A DNA stretch of 64,000 nt from an uncultured Candidatus Saccharibacteria bacterium (GCA_938045445.1 CALIMM010000011.1:1-64000); one strand, 5' to 3'. Shown: positions 1 through 8,386, counted from the first letter of the stretch. Notes: a model not told the origin generated them from the letters alone. Translations and numbers: made by a program.

Positions 1-229
1 AGAGCGCACCTGGGTCTGTACCAAGCTTTTCAAATGGCCGGAGCGTCTCGGGCTGCCAGAGCGCACCAATAACCTTCGCGCACCAATAGGAGGTCAGACC
101 GGCCATGAATACGCGCGTGTAGCGTTGGTAGCGTTGGGCTTGAGGTGCACGAAAAAACAGTGCAAAAAGAGCTACAGCGACAATCGGGATCATAAGCCCG
201 TCAGCAACCAAGCGAACAATGGCATTCAT
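1..229 (-). CDS. PAP2-like membrane phosphatase, N-terminal part (runs off the window)
   Basis: Only the first 76 codons are present; the rest lies before base 1. The visible part starts with a hydrophobic segment (about residues 8-27), followed by an Arg/Gln-rich loop, a second hydrophobic stretch and a Lys...Arg-Pro-Phe segment (ETLRPFEKLG) that resembles the first motif of PAP2 phosphatases such as undecaprenyl-diphosphate phosphatases. A TATAAT box at 236-241 ends six bases before the ATG, so the mRNA is probably leaderless. The family call is an inference from the short N-terminus; the catalytic His motifs are not in the window. Confidence 0.5.
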   Translation of the reverse strand, partial: MNAIVRLVADGLMIPIVAVALFALFFRAPQAQRYQRYTRVFMAGLTSYWCAKVIGALWQPETLRPFEKLGTDPGAL

Positions 230-286
230 ACCCCTATTATACCACTGCTCGGGGTTTTGTGTGATGGATTTAATCCACATCTAAGA

Positions 287-796
287 TTACTTTTGTATCT
301 GTCGAGCAGGCTGCTGATTTGCTTTCGGGATATCAATCAACTCCCCAACCGCATTGATGATCTGCTGGATAACTGTTGGCTTGGTCGATTGTTCCATCTT
401 CAGGCGCGCTGGTGGAGCTTTGATAACGTTAGCTGGCGGCATGTTGATCGTATTAGCTGGGGGCCTTTGTACTTCAGGAGGTCGCTGTAGTTTTGGCTTG
501 GTTTGCTCCTTCTTCCTGACATTGGCAATCACAACATTGATACGGTCGTCGTCGAGGACTTTTTTGTATGACACTTCTGCGCTGTCGCCACCAGTGTATT
601 CTCCACCAGCTTGCTGAGCAATTTGGTTCGGATTGCAGGCTTCGGGATTCTTAACACTGCAAATGCGGGCAAGTGGGCATGCATTACAGGCCGCTTGGCC
701 AATCCGCTCCTGCGCAATCCGCCGCGCATTTTCTTGCCAGGCTGCAATTTCCTCCGGCGAGCGCTTGGTTGGTGTTTTGGCAAGCTGCTCACTCAT
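287..796 (-). CDS. Small four-cysteine, proline-rich protein of the nrd operon
   Basis: 169-residue protein not recognised as a named family. Residues 37-54 hold four cysteines spaced C-x2-C-x5-C-x7-C, a spacing that could hold a 4Fe-4S cluster or zinc. The middle third is Pro-rich with repeated PPAN/PPAR units (about residues 105-135), and the C-terminus is a short amphipathic stretch. I chose the ATG at 796 because it overlaps the stop of the upstream flavoprotein gene as ATGA, typical of translational coupling; the longer in-frame start at 823 lies inside that gene. Being the last gene after nrdD, nrdG and a ferredoxin-reductase-like gene, it may be an electron carrier for the ribonucleotide reductase activase. 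That role is inference only. Confidence 0.75.
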   Translation of the reverse strand: MSEQLAKTPTKRSPEEIAAWQENARRIAQERIGQAACNACPLARICSVKNPEACNPNQIAQQAGGEYTGGDSAEVSYKKVLDDDRINVVIANVRKKEQTKPKLQRPPEVQRPPANTINMPPANVIKAPPARLKMEQSTKPTVIQQIINAVGELIDIPKANQQPARQIQK

Positions 797-1479
797 TCGA
801 AAAACACCTCTGTTGCAATACATTTACTCGCAATACCCCGCGCAGTGAGTCCCTGCCACATCGCTCGCGTAAATGCAACTGAACCGCACACTAGGTAGTG
901 TGCCGCTGGGTTGATACACATATCGAGGTCAATTCGCCCCTGGCGTATCTTAGGCGGGACTGTTGCTTGACGTGTCACGAAGTGGTGAAGCGACAGCTGC
1001 GGGTAGCGCACCTCATATGCAGCAAGGTCGGCCGCAAAGACAATATCGTCGACAGTCCGATTGCTATACATGAGCTGAATATTCCGATGTGGATCACGCG
1101 CATATTCGCTCTTGATAATGCTCCACACCGGGCTAATACCGACTCCAGCTGCAATCCCCACGAGTGGGCGATCTGTCAATGGGTTAAAGTACCCATACGC
1201 CGCCGAAAACGTTAGTTGGTCGCCAGCCTGTCGGCTGCATAGGTAGTGGGAATACTCACCGCCAATATCCTTCACGGTAATGCTCAGATGTGTTTCGCCA
1301 GGCCAACTCGATAGGCTATATGCCTTACCCTCAGGTGTACACGACTCTGGCTTGATAATGGTAATGTATTGTCCGGCCGTATAGCGAAACGGTATGTCGC
1401 CTCCAACATCAAACACCAACGTCGTCACATCACGCGTGTGCTGAATCACTTGCTGGATTGTCCCTGTATAGTACTGCAT
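793..1479 (-). CDS. Ferredoxin-NADP reductase-like FAD/NAD(P) oxidoreductase
   Basis: 228-residue flavoprotein of the ferredoxin reductase superfamily. The N-terminal half is the FAD-binding barrel, with the AYSLSS segment at the usual RxYS position (Ala replaces Arg). The C-terminal half is the NAD(P) domain, with GIAAGVGISPV near residue 110 and the closing CGS...F and EVFFE segments. There is no fused 2Fe-2S domain. The start is ATG at 1479, overlapping the nrdG stop as TGATG; an in-frame ATG 15 bases upstream lies inside nrdG. Coupled between nrdG and a four-Cys protein, it is a plausible source of low-potential electrons for activating NrdD. Superfamily is clear; the partner assignment is inferred from context. 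Confidence 0.85.
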   Translation of the reverse strand: MQYYTGTIQQVIQHTRDVTTLVFDVGGDIPFRYTAGQYITIIKPESCTPEGKAYSLSSWPGETHLSITVKDIGGEYSHYLCSRQAGDQLTFSAAYGYFNPLTDRPLVGIAAGVGISPVWSIIKSEYARDPHRNIQLMYSNRTVDDIVFAADLAAYEVRYPQLSLHHFVTRQATVPPKIRQGRIDLDMCINPAAHYLVCGSVAFTRAMWQGLTARGIASKCIATEVFFE

Positions 1480-2171
1480 CAGTGCACCACGCATTCTGTT
1501 ACATAGCGTTGCATAATGTGCTGGGCCTGGGCCATCTCCTCGTCGGTAAAGCTCGTTTCATCGCAAAAGCGGCTACTCACCAGCGTATCGCTTGCAATAA
1601 AATGCTGCAGAGCAAAGCGCTGTGCGCCTTGCACCATCTGCCCGACCGCATCTAAGTCTGCCGGCTCAAGCTGCCCCCGCACAATCGTCGTGCGAAACTC
1701 GTGATCGACCCGGCTTCGGATGAGGTCGATACTTTCCATAATCGCATCAGTGTCAATTGGCCGCGCAGCAATTTCTACGTACTTCTCCAGTGGCCCCTTA
1801 ATGTCCATTGCTACAAAGTCGATCAGTTGCTCATCCAGCATCTGGCGCAGCATCGCCGGGTGGGTCCCATTGGTATCGAGCTTGACGAGGAAGCCAAGCT
1901 GCTTGATGGATCGAACGAAGTTAGGCAAGTCCTCACTCATCGTCGGTTCTCCACCGCTGATCGCGACGCCATCAAGCAAGCCAACCCGCCGCGCAAGAAA
2001 ATCAAGAATCTCCGCCTCAGGGATACAGCCAATATACTGCTCAGGTAAGACGAGTTCTGGATTATGGCAGTAACCGCAGCGCATATTGCAGCCAATCAAG
2101 AAGACTGCCGCACAGGTGTGGCCTGGGTAGTCGACTGTGCTAAACTTTTGGATACCACCGATCTGAACCAT
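1479..2171 (-). CDS. nrdG: Anaerobic ribonucleotide reductase activating protein, radical SAM
   Basis: Radical SAM activase of about 230 residues that installs the glycyl radical on NrdD using S-adenosylmethionine and a 4Fe-4S cluster. The cluster motif CNMRCGYC (CX3CX2C) is near residues 28-35, and SGGEPT follows near residue 72. It belongs to the pyruvate formate-lyase activase/NrdG group and lies 26 bases after the nrdD stop. Two in-frame ATGs exist: 2177 abuts the GGAGG box with no spacer, whereas 2171 is spaced six bases from it, so 2171 is preferred. The downstream flavoprotein overlaps its stop, so the genes form one operon. Confidence 0.92.
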   Translation of the reverse strand: MVQIGGIQKFSTVDYPGHTCAAVFLIGCNMRCGYCHNPELVLPEQYIGCIPEAEILDFLARRVGLLDGVAISGGEPTMSEDLPNFVRSIKQLGFLVKLDTNGTHPAMLRQMLDEQLIDFVAMDIKGPLEKYVEIAARPIDTDAIMESIDLIRSRVDHEFRTTIVRGQLEPADLDAVGQMVQGAQRFALQHFIASDTLVSSRFCDETSFTDEEMAQAQHIMQRYVTECVVH

Positions 2172-2197
2172 CACCATCCTCCCTTCTTCCTAATTAT

Positions 2198-4306
2198 TTA
2201 GGCATCGATTGTATCGGCTGCTTTGTCGTAGTGGTAGCGCAGTGCAAACTCTGCTTGCTTGCCCTTATTCCATTGCTGCACCGGCCGCAAATAGCCCACC
2301 ACTCGCGAATATATCTCACACGGCTCCTGGCACTGCGGGCACGCCTCATGTTCACCGCGCAGGTAGCCATGATTCTTGCAGACACTAAAGCTCGGACTGA
2401 TCGTAAAGTATGGCAAGCGGTAATTGTGGCAGATTGTTCGCACGAGCCCTTTGAGTGTCTTGGGGTCATCCATTCGCTCACCAAGGAAGAAGTGGATAAC
2501 GGTGCCGCCAGTATATTTGGTCTGCAATTCGTCTTGGAGGTCAAGTAGCTCGAAGAGATCGTCGGTGTAATTGACCGGCAGGTGTGTGCTGTTGGTGTAG
2601 AACGGCGCTGGCACCGCCTTGCCAATACCGTTGGCAAAATGCGCTGTTTCTGGGTAGTCGCGCTGGTCGATCTGCGCCAGGCGGTAGGTCGTGCCTTCGG
2701 CTGGTGTTGCCTCAAGATTGTAGTTATTGCCAGTTTCTTCTTGGAATTTCACGAGCGTCTCACGCATTAGATCGAGCGTCCGCTCAGCAAATTCCCGCCC
2801 CGCAGCCTGACCAATATCCGCACCAAGGAGATTAAGCGCTGCCTCATTCATGCCAATGAGGCCGATTGTCGAGAAATGATTCTTCCAGTATTCACCAAAG
2901 CGCTGCTTGATATCGCGCAGATAGAACTTGGTATAGGGGTAGAGGTTGGCATCGGTTAGGCGCTCGAGTGTTTTGCGCTTAACTTCGAGGCTGTCACGCG
3001 CTTGCTCCATCAGGTGGACGAGACCAGCCCGAAACGCTGCTTCGTCACTCGACTTCAGTGCCAAGCGAGGCAGGTTAATCGTCACCACACCAACTGACCC
3101 CGTCATTGGGTTACTCCCAAACAGGCCACCACCACGATATTCCAGTTGACGATTATCAATCCTCAGGCGGCAGCACATACTGCGCGCATCTTCTGGGCTC
3201 ATATCACTATTCACAAAATTACTAAAGTATGGAATGCCGTATTTTGCACTGGCTTCCCACAGGTTGTCAATCACAGGATTATCCCAGTCGAAATCAGCCG
3301 TGATGTTATACGTCGGAATCGGAAAAGTAAAGACCCGTCCGTTAGCATCACCCTCCGTCATCACCTCAAGCAGCGCCCGATTGAAGGTATTCATCTCATC
3401 CTGGTAGTCGCCGTAGTTGCTCTCTTGCATCTCTCCACCAATGATCACCGGTGTGCCTGCCATATGTTTAGGGCATTCGAGATCAAGCGTGATGTTCGTA
3501 AACGGCGTTTGGAAGCCAACACGCGTCGGCACATTAACATTAAAGATGAATTCTTGCAGCACCTGCTTCACCTCATCGTACGTTAGCCCATCTGCCCGAA
3601 TAAATGGTGCAAGCAAGGTGTCAAAATTGCTAAAGGCCTGAGCACCAGCCGCTTCGCCCTGCAGTGTATAGAAGTAATTCACGACCTGACCCAGCGCCGT
3701 GCGAAAATGCCGCGCTGGCTTGCACGAAATCTTGTTTGGCACACCAGTAAAACCCTGCCGGAGCAGATCCATCAAGTCCCAGCCCACACAATACACACTC
3801 ACAAGGTTAAGATCGTGAATATGAAGGTCACCCGACCGATGAAGGCGACCAATCTCTGGGCTGTAGATTTTATTTAGCCAGTAGGTTTTGCTCACCTCAC
3901 TTGAAATGTAATTATTAAGGCCCTGGAGGCTGTAGCCCATGTTGGAATTCTCATTAACCCGCCAGTCAAGCTTGAGCAAATATTGGTCAATCAGGTCAAC
4001 ATGCGCACTCGCAGCAATCTCGCGCAGCTTTTGATGCTGATCGCGATAAATAATGTACGCCTTGGCGGTCTTTTTATATGGCGAGCGCAGCAAGGTATCC
4101 TCTACCGCGTCCTGCATCTGCTCCACCGTGAGTGTATCATCCGCTATAGTCTGCTGCGCCTGGGCAATCGCCGCCTGAGCTAACTGATAAGCCTCTTCCT
4201 CAGCAAACTCACCTGTCTCCAGGCCAGCTCGTTCGATTGCTGCCATAATTTTTGTGTCGTCAAATGCCACGATGCGCCCATCGCGTTTGGTAATTGTGTG
4301 ATACAT
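2198..4306 (-). CDS. nrdD: Anaerobic (class III) ribonucleoside-triphosphate reductase
   Basis: 702-residue enzyme reducing ribonucleoside triphosphates to deoxyribonucleotides without oxygen. The N-terminus is an ATP-cone regulatory domain (ITKRDGR...). MCCRLRID near the middle carries conserved cysteines. The C-terminus has a zinc-type segment (CKNHGYLRGEH...CPQC) and the glycyl-radical loop RVVGYLRPVQQW. I placed the start at ATG 4306 behind GGGAGGG; the open frame runs 35 codons further upstream but into the regulatory region. It is the only ribonucleotide reductase in the window and heads the operon with its activase. Two candidate NrdR boxes lie 100-146 bases upstream. Confidence 0.95.
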   Translation of the reverse strand: MYHTITKRDGRIVAFDDTKIMAAIERAGLETGEFAEEEAYQLAQAAIAQAQQTIADDTLTVEQMQDAVEDTLLRSPYKKTAKAYIIYRDQHQKLREIAASAHVDLIDQYLLKLDWRVNENSNMGYSLQGLNNYISSEVSKTYWLNKIYSPEIGRLHRSGDLHIHDLNLVSVYCVGWDLMDLLRQGFTGVPNKISCKPARHFRTALGQVVNYFYTLQGEAAGAQAFSNFDTLLAPFIRADGLTYDEVKQVLQEFIFNVNVPTRVGFQTPFTNITLDLECPKHMAGTPVIIGGEMQESNYGDYQDEMNTFNRALLEVMTEGDANGRVFTFPIPTYNITADFDWDNPVIDNLWEASAKYGIPYFSNFVNSDMSPEDARSMCCRLRIDNRQLEYRGGGLFGSNPMTGSVGVVTINLPRLALKSSDEAAFRAGLVHLMEQARDSLEVKRKTLERLTDANLYPYTKFYLRDIKQRFGEYWKNHFSTIGLIGMNEAALNLLGADIGQAAGREFAERTLDLMRETLVKFQEETGNNYNLEATPAEGTTYRLAQIDQRDYPETAHFANGIGKAVPAPFYTNSTHLPVNYTDDLFELLDLQDELQTKYTGGTVIHFFLGERMDDPKTLKGLVRTICHNYRLPYFTISPSFSVCKNHGYLRGEHEACPQCQEPCEIYSRVVGYLRPVQQWNKGKQAEFALRYHYDKAADTIDA

Positions 4307-4404
4307 ATCCCTCCCTTTACTTGCCATGGCAGCGCGTGTGCCACGGCATGAGTGTTTATCCTTGTTTTTTATGATTGTACAAGCATCGGTTACTATTGTC
4401 ATAG

Positions 4405-4452
4405 ACACCATATATAGCGCTTACTATGCACTATACTACTCTATATACTGTG
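4405..4452. promoter_or_regulatory. Candidate pair of NrdR boxes upstream of nrdD
   Basis: Two 16-base imperfect palindromes rich in ATATA, at 4405-4420 (ACACCATATATAGCGC) and 4437-4452 (TACTCTATATACTGTG), resemble the NrdR operator. They are offset by 32 bases, the roughly three-turn spacing described for paired NrdR boxes. They overlap several TATAGT-like -10 candidates on the minus strand. The second box is a weaker match. NrdR itself is not in the window. Confidence 0.55.
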
Positions 4453-4632
4453 GGTCAAGCGTAATATTCACAACTGATACACTGGCACGACCTCTGTTAT
4501 ATGAAGCATGTGACTGTGGTCGGAGCAATTTGTTGTTATTTTTATTCAGCAACACCGCAACCCACCAAAAGTCGATCAATCACAGAGTCTCTACATTTAA
4601 TATAAAGCACAGCCCCAACAAACTACGCGCTA

Positions 4633-4661
4633 TTGATCCACCTTCGCAAGCATGGTACAAT
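4633..4661 (+). promoter_or_regulatory. Promoter of tRNA-Gln
   Basis: TTGATC (4633-4638), a 17-base spacer and TACAAT (4656-4661) with an extended TGG before the -10. The predicted transcription start is about 4668, 14 bases before the tRNA. Confidence 0.7.
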
Positions 4662-4681
4662 ACGGAGGCGCTACGCGATGA

Positions 4682-4756
4682 TGGGCCGTCGCCAAGTGGT
4701 AAGGCACCAGGTTTTGGTCCTGGCATTCGGGGGTTCGAATCCCTCCGGCCCAGCCA
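4682..4756 (+). tRNA. tRNA-Gln (anticodon TTG)
   Basis: A complete cloverleaf can be drawn: acceptor TGGGCCG/CGGCCCA, anticodon stem CAGG/CCTG around loop TTTTGGT (anticodon TTG), T-arm with GGTTCGAATCC, discriminator G, and an encoded CCA at 4754-4756. A U-G first acceptor pair position (U1-A72) is typical of tRNA-Gln. It has its own promoter and terminator. Confidence 0.96.
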
Positions 4757-4767
4757 AGCTATCATTA

Positions 4768-4801
4768 TTACCAGCCTTTTGTCGGCTGGTAATTTGTTTT
4801 T
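4768..4801 (+). terminator. Intrinsic terminator of tRNA-Gln
   Basis: Nine-base-pair stem TTACCAGCC/GGCTGGTAA (4768-4776 with 4784-4792) followed by TTTGTTTTT. The stretch from here to 5058 holds no convincing gene; the long plus-strand frame crossing it also runs through the tRNA. Confidence 0.85.
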
Positions 4802-5058
4802 ATCGCGACTTTATTTGGGATATCTTGTTCGATCACGCCCCCACTCGGGTTTTGCCTATTTTATATGTATCAGCTCTTCAGTTTTTTATTTTTCTGATAA
4901 ATCAAAGTTGATCGGACTGCGATATTTCGACCGAGCACTGAAGTCTAATACTCTCGAAAACACCGACCACAGTGGTACTCCCCGGAGTGTGTGGAGAAAA
5001 TGCGGTAATTAATAGCGAATTTTTACTATTTAGGCACTCTAGGCTGATCGTTCATCAA

Positions 5059-5556
5059 TCACGAGTGGATTTTTGAGCCATTTGCTTCGCGCACCACAAG
5101 CACCACCGCCACGCCAAGTAAGCCCGTGAATACTACCGTCCACCAACCATTGAGCAGTGGCAAGGTTGCCCCAAAGAGGCCCGATTCACTCATTGGCACA
5201 GCGAGAAAACACCACAGCGCCACACCAAACCACGCTGCACTGACTGCAAGTAGGCATGCCTGCGAAACCCAGCGTGACCCCCGCGACATATCCATCGAGA
5301 GCAAAAATGGCAAACTACCGAGCTCAAGCAGTGGCAATAAGCCAGCCAAGAGAGCAGCCATTATGTTCCCGCCAGCCACATGCCACCCGCTGGTGATATC
5401 AGCAAACTTCTCAAAGGTAAAGAGCTGCGTGATGATCAAGAACGTCACGACGATACCAAGCGCAAGACGCCGCCAATACGCAGGGTCGCGCCGCAGATGC
5501 TCTGGAAAAATCGCCTGAAATAACCCAAGCCAAAATCTAATCATACGCTGCTTCAT
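5059..5556 (-). CDS. Four-helix integral membrane protein, unknown
   Basis: 165 residues with a basic N-terminus (residues 1-29) and about four hydrophobic helices (near 31-48, 62-84, 96-120 and 136-156). No family recognised and no catalytic motif visible. A TATGAT box at 5563-5568 ends six bases before the ATG, consistent with a leaderless mRNA and supporting the start at 5556 over the ATG four codons later. It stands alone between tRNA-Gln and a candidate small RNA. Confidence 0.7.
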   Translation of the reverse strand: MKQRMIRFWLGLFQAIFPEHLRRDPAYWRRLALGIVVTFLIITQLFTFEKFADITSGWHVAGGNIMAALLAGLLPLLELGSLPFLLSMDMSRGSRWVSQACLLAVSAAWFGVALWCFLAVPMSESGLFGATLPLLNGWWTVVFTGLLGVAVVLVVREANGSKIHS

Positions 5557-5599
5557 AGCCTTATCATATCAGATATTACCCTGTTTTACACGTATTTCC

Positions 5600-5628
5600 T
5601 TGCACTTGTGCCACATGTTCGCTACTAT
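5600..5628 (+). promoter_or_regulatory. Plus-strand promoter of a candidate small RNA
   Basis: TTGCAC (5600-5605), a 17-base spacer, and TACTAT (5623-5628). No start codon follows at the distance seen for leaderless genes here, and no ORF of the normal kind begins downstream, so the transcript is probably noncoding. Confidence 0.5.
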
Positions 5629-5633
5629 AGAAG

Positions 5634-5745
5634 GAGCGAACGTTACAAACATAAACATTTTTATACATACTTGTATCAGTCGCTCTCCGATATATCCACC
5701 ACAACAGAACGCCCGAGTGTTTATGGCATACTCGGGTGTTTCTTT
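5634..5745 (+). ncRNA. Candidate small RNA, about 110 nt
   Basis: Bounded by a plausible promoter (5600-5628) and an intrinsic terminator: stem CCCGAGT/ACTCGGG at 5712-5718 and 5730-5736, then TGTTTCTTTT. Inside, GAGCGA (5634-5639) pairs with TCGCTC (5680-5685) and encloses a hairpin ATACA/TGTAT (5663-5676). It lies convergent to trmD, ending about 14 bases before the trmD stop. I do not recognise it as tmRNA, SRP, 6S or RNase P RNA. The hairpin has no U-tract on the minus strand, so it is not simply the trmD terminator. Confidence 0.45.
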
Positions 5746-5758
5746 TGTATAGACAGGG

Positions 5759-6415
5759 CTAGTCATCTACTGGGAGCGAATGCTCTGCACGCCAAGCCGC
5801 AATGTTGCCGTGGTGACCACTGAGCAATACCTCGGGTACTGCCATCCCCTGCCACACCTCTGGACGCGTGTATTGCGGAAACTCCAGTGTCTGACCATCG
5901 CTAAAGCTCTCAATCGCTGCGCTCATCTCGCCACCAAGGACGCCAGGGATCAGTCGCACAATTGAGTCGATAATCGTCATCGCGGGCAGCTCACCACCAG
6001 TCAGGACATAGTCACCCACTCGGAGCGCTTGGTCAACCACCTGCATAATTCGCTCGTCGTACCCCTCGTAGCGCCCACAGATGAAGATGTAACCATGGTC
6101 GGTCTGGCTATACTGCTGCGCAAGCGCCTGATTCCACCGTTGGCCCCGCGGCGTCATGATGAGCACTTTAGCAGTCGGGTCGCGCTCTTTGGCATAGCGC
6201 ACTGCTTCCCAGAGCGGCTCAACGCGTAGTAGCATGCCATTGCCACCGCCATATGGCGTGTCGTCAACCGTGCGGCGTGAGCCAAGCCCAAATTGGCGCA
6301 GATCAATCGTCGTCAGCTCCACCAGGCCTCGCTGCTGCGCCTTCCACAGCATTGAAGCTTCAAACACCCCAGAAAACATCTCCGGAAACAGGCTAATCAC
6401 TTGGAATTTTTTCAT
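5759..6415 (-). CDS. trmD: tRNA (guanine37-N1)-methyltransferase
   Basis: 218-residue SPOUT methyltransferase that makes m1G37 in tRNAs to keep the reading frame. Recognised by the N-terminal ISLFPEMF, the DDTPYGGGNGM loop, the GRYEGYDERI knot segment and the VGDYVLTGGELPA cofactor loop. The C-terminus is slightly shorter than in E. coli (about 255). A TACACT box (6423-6428) ends seven bases before the ATG, indicating a leaderless message. Unlike the common rpsP-rimM-trmD-rplS order, no rimM or rplS is adjacent, although khpA and rpsP lie a few kilobases away on the same strand. Confidence 0.96.
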   Translation of the reverse strand: MKKFQVISLFPEMFSGVFEASMLWKAQQRGLVELTTIDLRQFGLGSRRTVDDTPYGGGNGMLLRVEPLWEAVRYAKERDPTAKVLIMTPRGQRWNQALAQQYSQTDHGYIFICGRYEGYDERIMQVVDQALRVGDYVLTGGELPAMTIIDSIVRLIPGVLGGEMSAAIESFSDGQTLEFPQYTRPEVWQGMAVPEVLLSGHHGNIAAWRAEHSLPVDD

Positions 6416-6517
6416 CCCTCTTAGTGTAGCAAATTACTGCAAGACCGTCTAACATATTGCGAGAGAAATTTTCAGGTCTTTACGCTTATGTTTTTTATTT
6501 GTTATACTGGTTATGCT

Positions 6518-6844
6518 ATGGATCTTGGATCAGAGACAGATAACACTACCGCGCAGCGTCTCGAACTATCGAGCCGACGTACGACTATCACGCCGCTCAA
6601 CGAGAATATTACACTCGAGCAGTTCGACGGTGAGGCAGCGGTGTCTCGACACCTTGTAGAGCCAGCGATTGCCAATATCTCAATTGATACCGAAGCCACC
6701 CGCCACGATCCGCGCCATACTCACGGCTACAACCCACCAAGGTACCAACCCCATTATGGTTTGCTGATTGTGATCATCGGCGTTTTACTCTTACTTATTG
6801 CCGGTATTGCTGGCTTAACGAATATTTTGAGCCGGTTGCGATAA
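6518..6844 (+). CDS. Small tail-anchored membrane protein, unknown
   Basis: 108 residues: a hydrophilic N-terminal region (about 80 residues, with HDPRHTHGYNPPRYQPHY just before the membrane) and one C-terminal helix LLIVIIGVLLLLIAGIAGL. The start was set at ATG 6518, nine bases after a TATACT box (6503-6508); a longer frame starting at 6488 would begin upstream of that promoter. No homolog recognised. Confidence 0.65.
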   Translation: MDLGSETDNTTAQRLELSSRRTTITPLNENITLEQFDGEAAVSRHLVEPAIANISIDTEATRHDPRHTHGYNPPRYQPHYGLLIVIIGVLLLLIAGIAGLTNILSRLR

Positions 6845-6933
6845 TGTCTCCTTGACTTGTTCGCTTTCACGAAATATGCCAATCCGTTATTATGACAACT
6901 CAATGAAGTACGTACTTTTACAGGGCATTCGGC

Positions 6934-7698
6934 TTAGACTGCCATGAATGCAATTGCAATCATTGGACCCACGCCAAGTGCAATATTGACAATCCAGTGA
7001 GCAATTACCATCGGCGCCAAACGCTGCTGCCGATGAACAATAATACCTGCCGTTACACCCCACGCCAAGAACATAAAGGCGTACGAAATCATACCGCGAA
7101 CGTCCCCAGCAAACATCATGTGTTGCAAGCCAAAGAGCACACCCTGAATAAGAATGGCGATTACAGCACCAAAGCGCTTCGCTAGACCGTGCTGCAACCA
7201 ACCTCGATAAATAATCTCCTCAATTGGCGCATTAACAAGAAATACAACTGCACTAAAGATACTTATGACCGATAAAAAACTTGACGGCAGCTGCGGAGCA
7301 GACTTGGCAAATACCTGCTCGAAATGCGAAAACATTTCCGCACCAAACATGAGATACATCGCTGCCATAAGCATAATTATCATCGGGAGATAAGTAACAA
7401 AGAGCCATAGTACACCCCAAGCAATATCTTTCCCAAGGCGCCGCTTTTCAAACCCAAGATACTCCCACACCGAGACATGACACCGCTGGAATTCACGCCA
7501 AATAACAATACCACAGATAATATTAACAAATGGAAAATAAATCATATCAAGTGGTGGAAAATCACTGCTGATACCTGTAAATTTAAGTACAGCATACGTG
7601 ATAGCTGCTAAGATTGCCATAGCGACCAAGCGAACGCCGACGAGACGGAATGGCTGAGCCTGTTGAGTAGTAACGATATCTTTCATAATACGAGGCAT
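6934..7698 (-). CDS. CPBP-family intramembrane glutamic endopeptidase (CAAX/Abi type)
   Basis: 254 residues with about seven hydrophobic helices. The family motifs are in order: EEIIYR (the EExxxR glutamates), FGLQH (FxxxH) and HWIVN (HxxxN/B-type). These carry the catalytic Glu and His pairs of CPBP proteases, which act inside the membrane; some process prenylated or bacteriocin-related peptides. The substrate here cannot be told. It is monocistronic. The ATG at 7698 follows TATGCT closely; ATG 7686 is an alternative. Confidence 0.85.
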   Translation of the reverse strand: MPRIMKDIVTTQQAQPFRLVGVRLVAMAILAAITYAVLKFTGISSDFPPLDMIYFPFVNIICGIVIWREFQRCHVSVWEYLGFEKRRLGKDIAWGVLWLFVTYLPMIIMLMAAMYLMFGAEMFSHFEQVFAKSAPQLPSSFLSVISIFSAVVFLVNAPIEEIIYRGWLQHGLAKRFGAVIAILIQGVLFGLQHMMFAGDVRGMISYAFMFLAWGVTAGIIVHRQQRLAPMVIAHWIVNIALGVGPMIAIAFMAV

Positions 7699-7891
7699 TG
7701 TAGCATAAGACTACAGTTATGCAAATATATATACTTCCTTTGGTTAACCGTGACACTGCTTCGTATACACTCTGGTTGATGTATTTGCTCACTTCAATTG
7801 TGAAGTAGTATTCCGCTATTTTGAGATACAACTATTACGATAACTGACAATGAGGTAGTAGCATTATAAATAGGTTACTCAATACATCCAA

Positions 7892-7918
7892 CAAAAAAAC
7901 TGCCTCCACAGCAGTTTT
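7892..7918 (-). terminator. Intrinsic terminator downstream of khpA
   Basis: Read on the minus strand, AACTGC and GCAGTT pair around a seven-base loop and are followed by a run of T. It lies about 90 bases after the khpA stop. Confidence 0.75.
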
Positions 7919-8005
7919 CTTGCACAAATAAGGCTCTCAAACCTTGTTGGTTTGCTCGCAAAGAGCGTTTATTTTTTCTCGCAGTTCGTTTCTGAACTGG
8001 TTGTA

Positions 8006-8386
8006 TTATATATCAAGGTCGTCGAGTTCTGCAAGCTCTTGGCGAGACTTTTTTGCAAAATCCGATTCGCTCTCATCATCGTTATCCACTGTATCAGTGG
8101 TTAAGTTATCCACAGACTGGGATGCTGCGGTGTGTGGCTCATCATTGTTCACCACCTTAAGGTTGTAGCGAGCACTGTTTTTCGTGCCAAGCGCGCGCAG
8201 CAAGGTGCGCAAACTCTGCGCCGTACTGCCCCGCCGGCCAATCACACGGCCGAGATCCTCCGGATTGACGGTGAGTGTCAGTAGCACACCCTTCTCGTCG
8301 ATCACCCGATCGACCACCACGTCGTCTGGATGTTCCACCAGCGACTTTACGACATATTCGACAAACTGTTGATCAATTGTCGCCAT
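8006..8386 (-). CDS. khpA: KH-domain RNA-binding protein, KhpA-like, with acidic tail
   Basis: 126 residues. The first ~78 form a KH domain with the GxxG loop VIGRRGSTAQSLR, the signature of KhpA (YlqC), which binds RNA with KhpB and affects cell elongation and division in Firmicutes. The last ~45 residues are Asp/Glu/Ser-rich and absent from typical 75-80-residue KhpA. It follows rpsP on the same strand, the conserved neighbour, but here a terminator and its own promoter (TTGGTA-17-TACAAT, -10 at 8443-8448) separate the two. The start is preceded by a purine-rich AAGGAGGG stretch. Confidence 0.9.
   Translation of the reverse strand: MATIDQQFVEYVVKSLVEHPDDVVVDRVIDEKGVLLTLTVNPEDLGRVIGRRGSTAQSLRTLLRALGTKNSARYNLKVVNNDEPHTAASQSVDNLTTDTVDNDDESESDFAKKSRQELAELDDLDI

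Noticed and set aside
4326..5012. Plus-strand ORF of 228 codons
   Set aside because: It runs through the nrdD promoter region, the complete tRNA-Gln and its terminator, and its product has no protein-like pattern.
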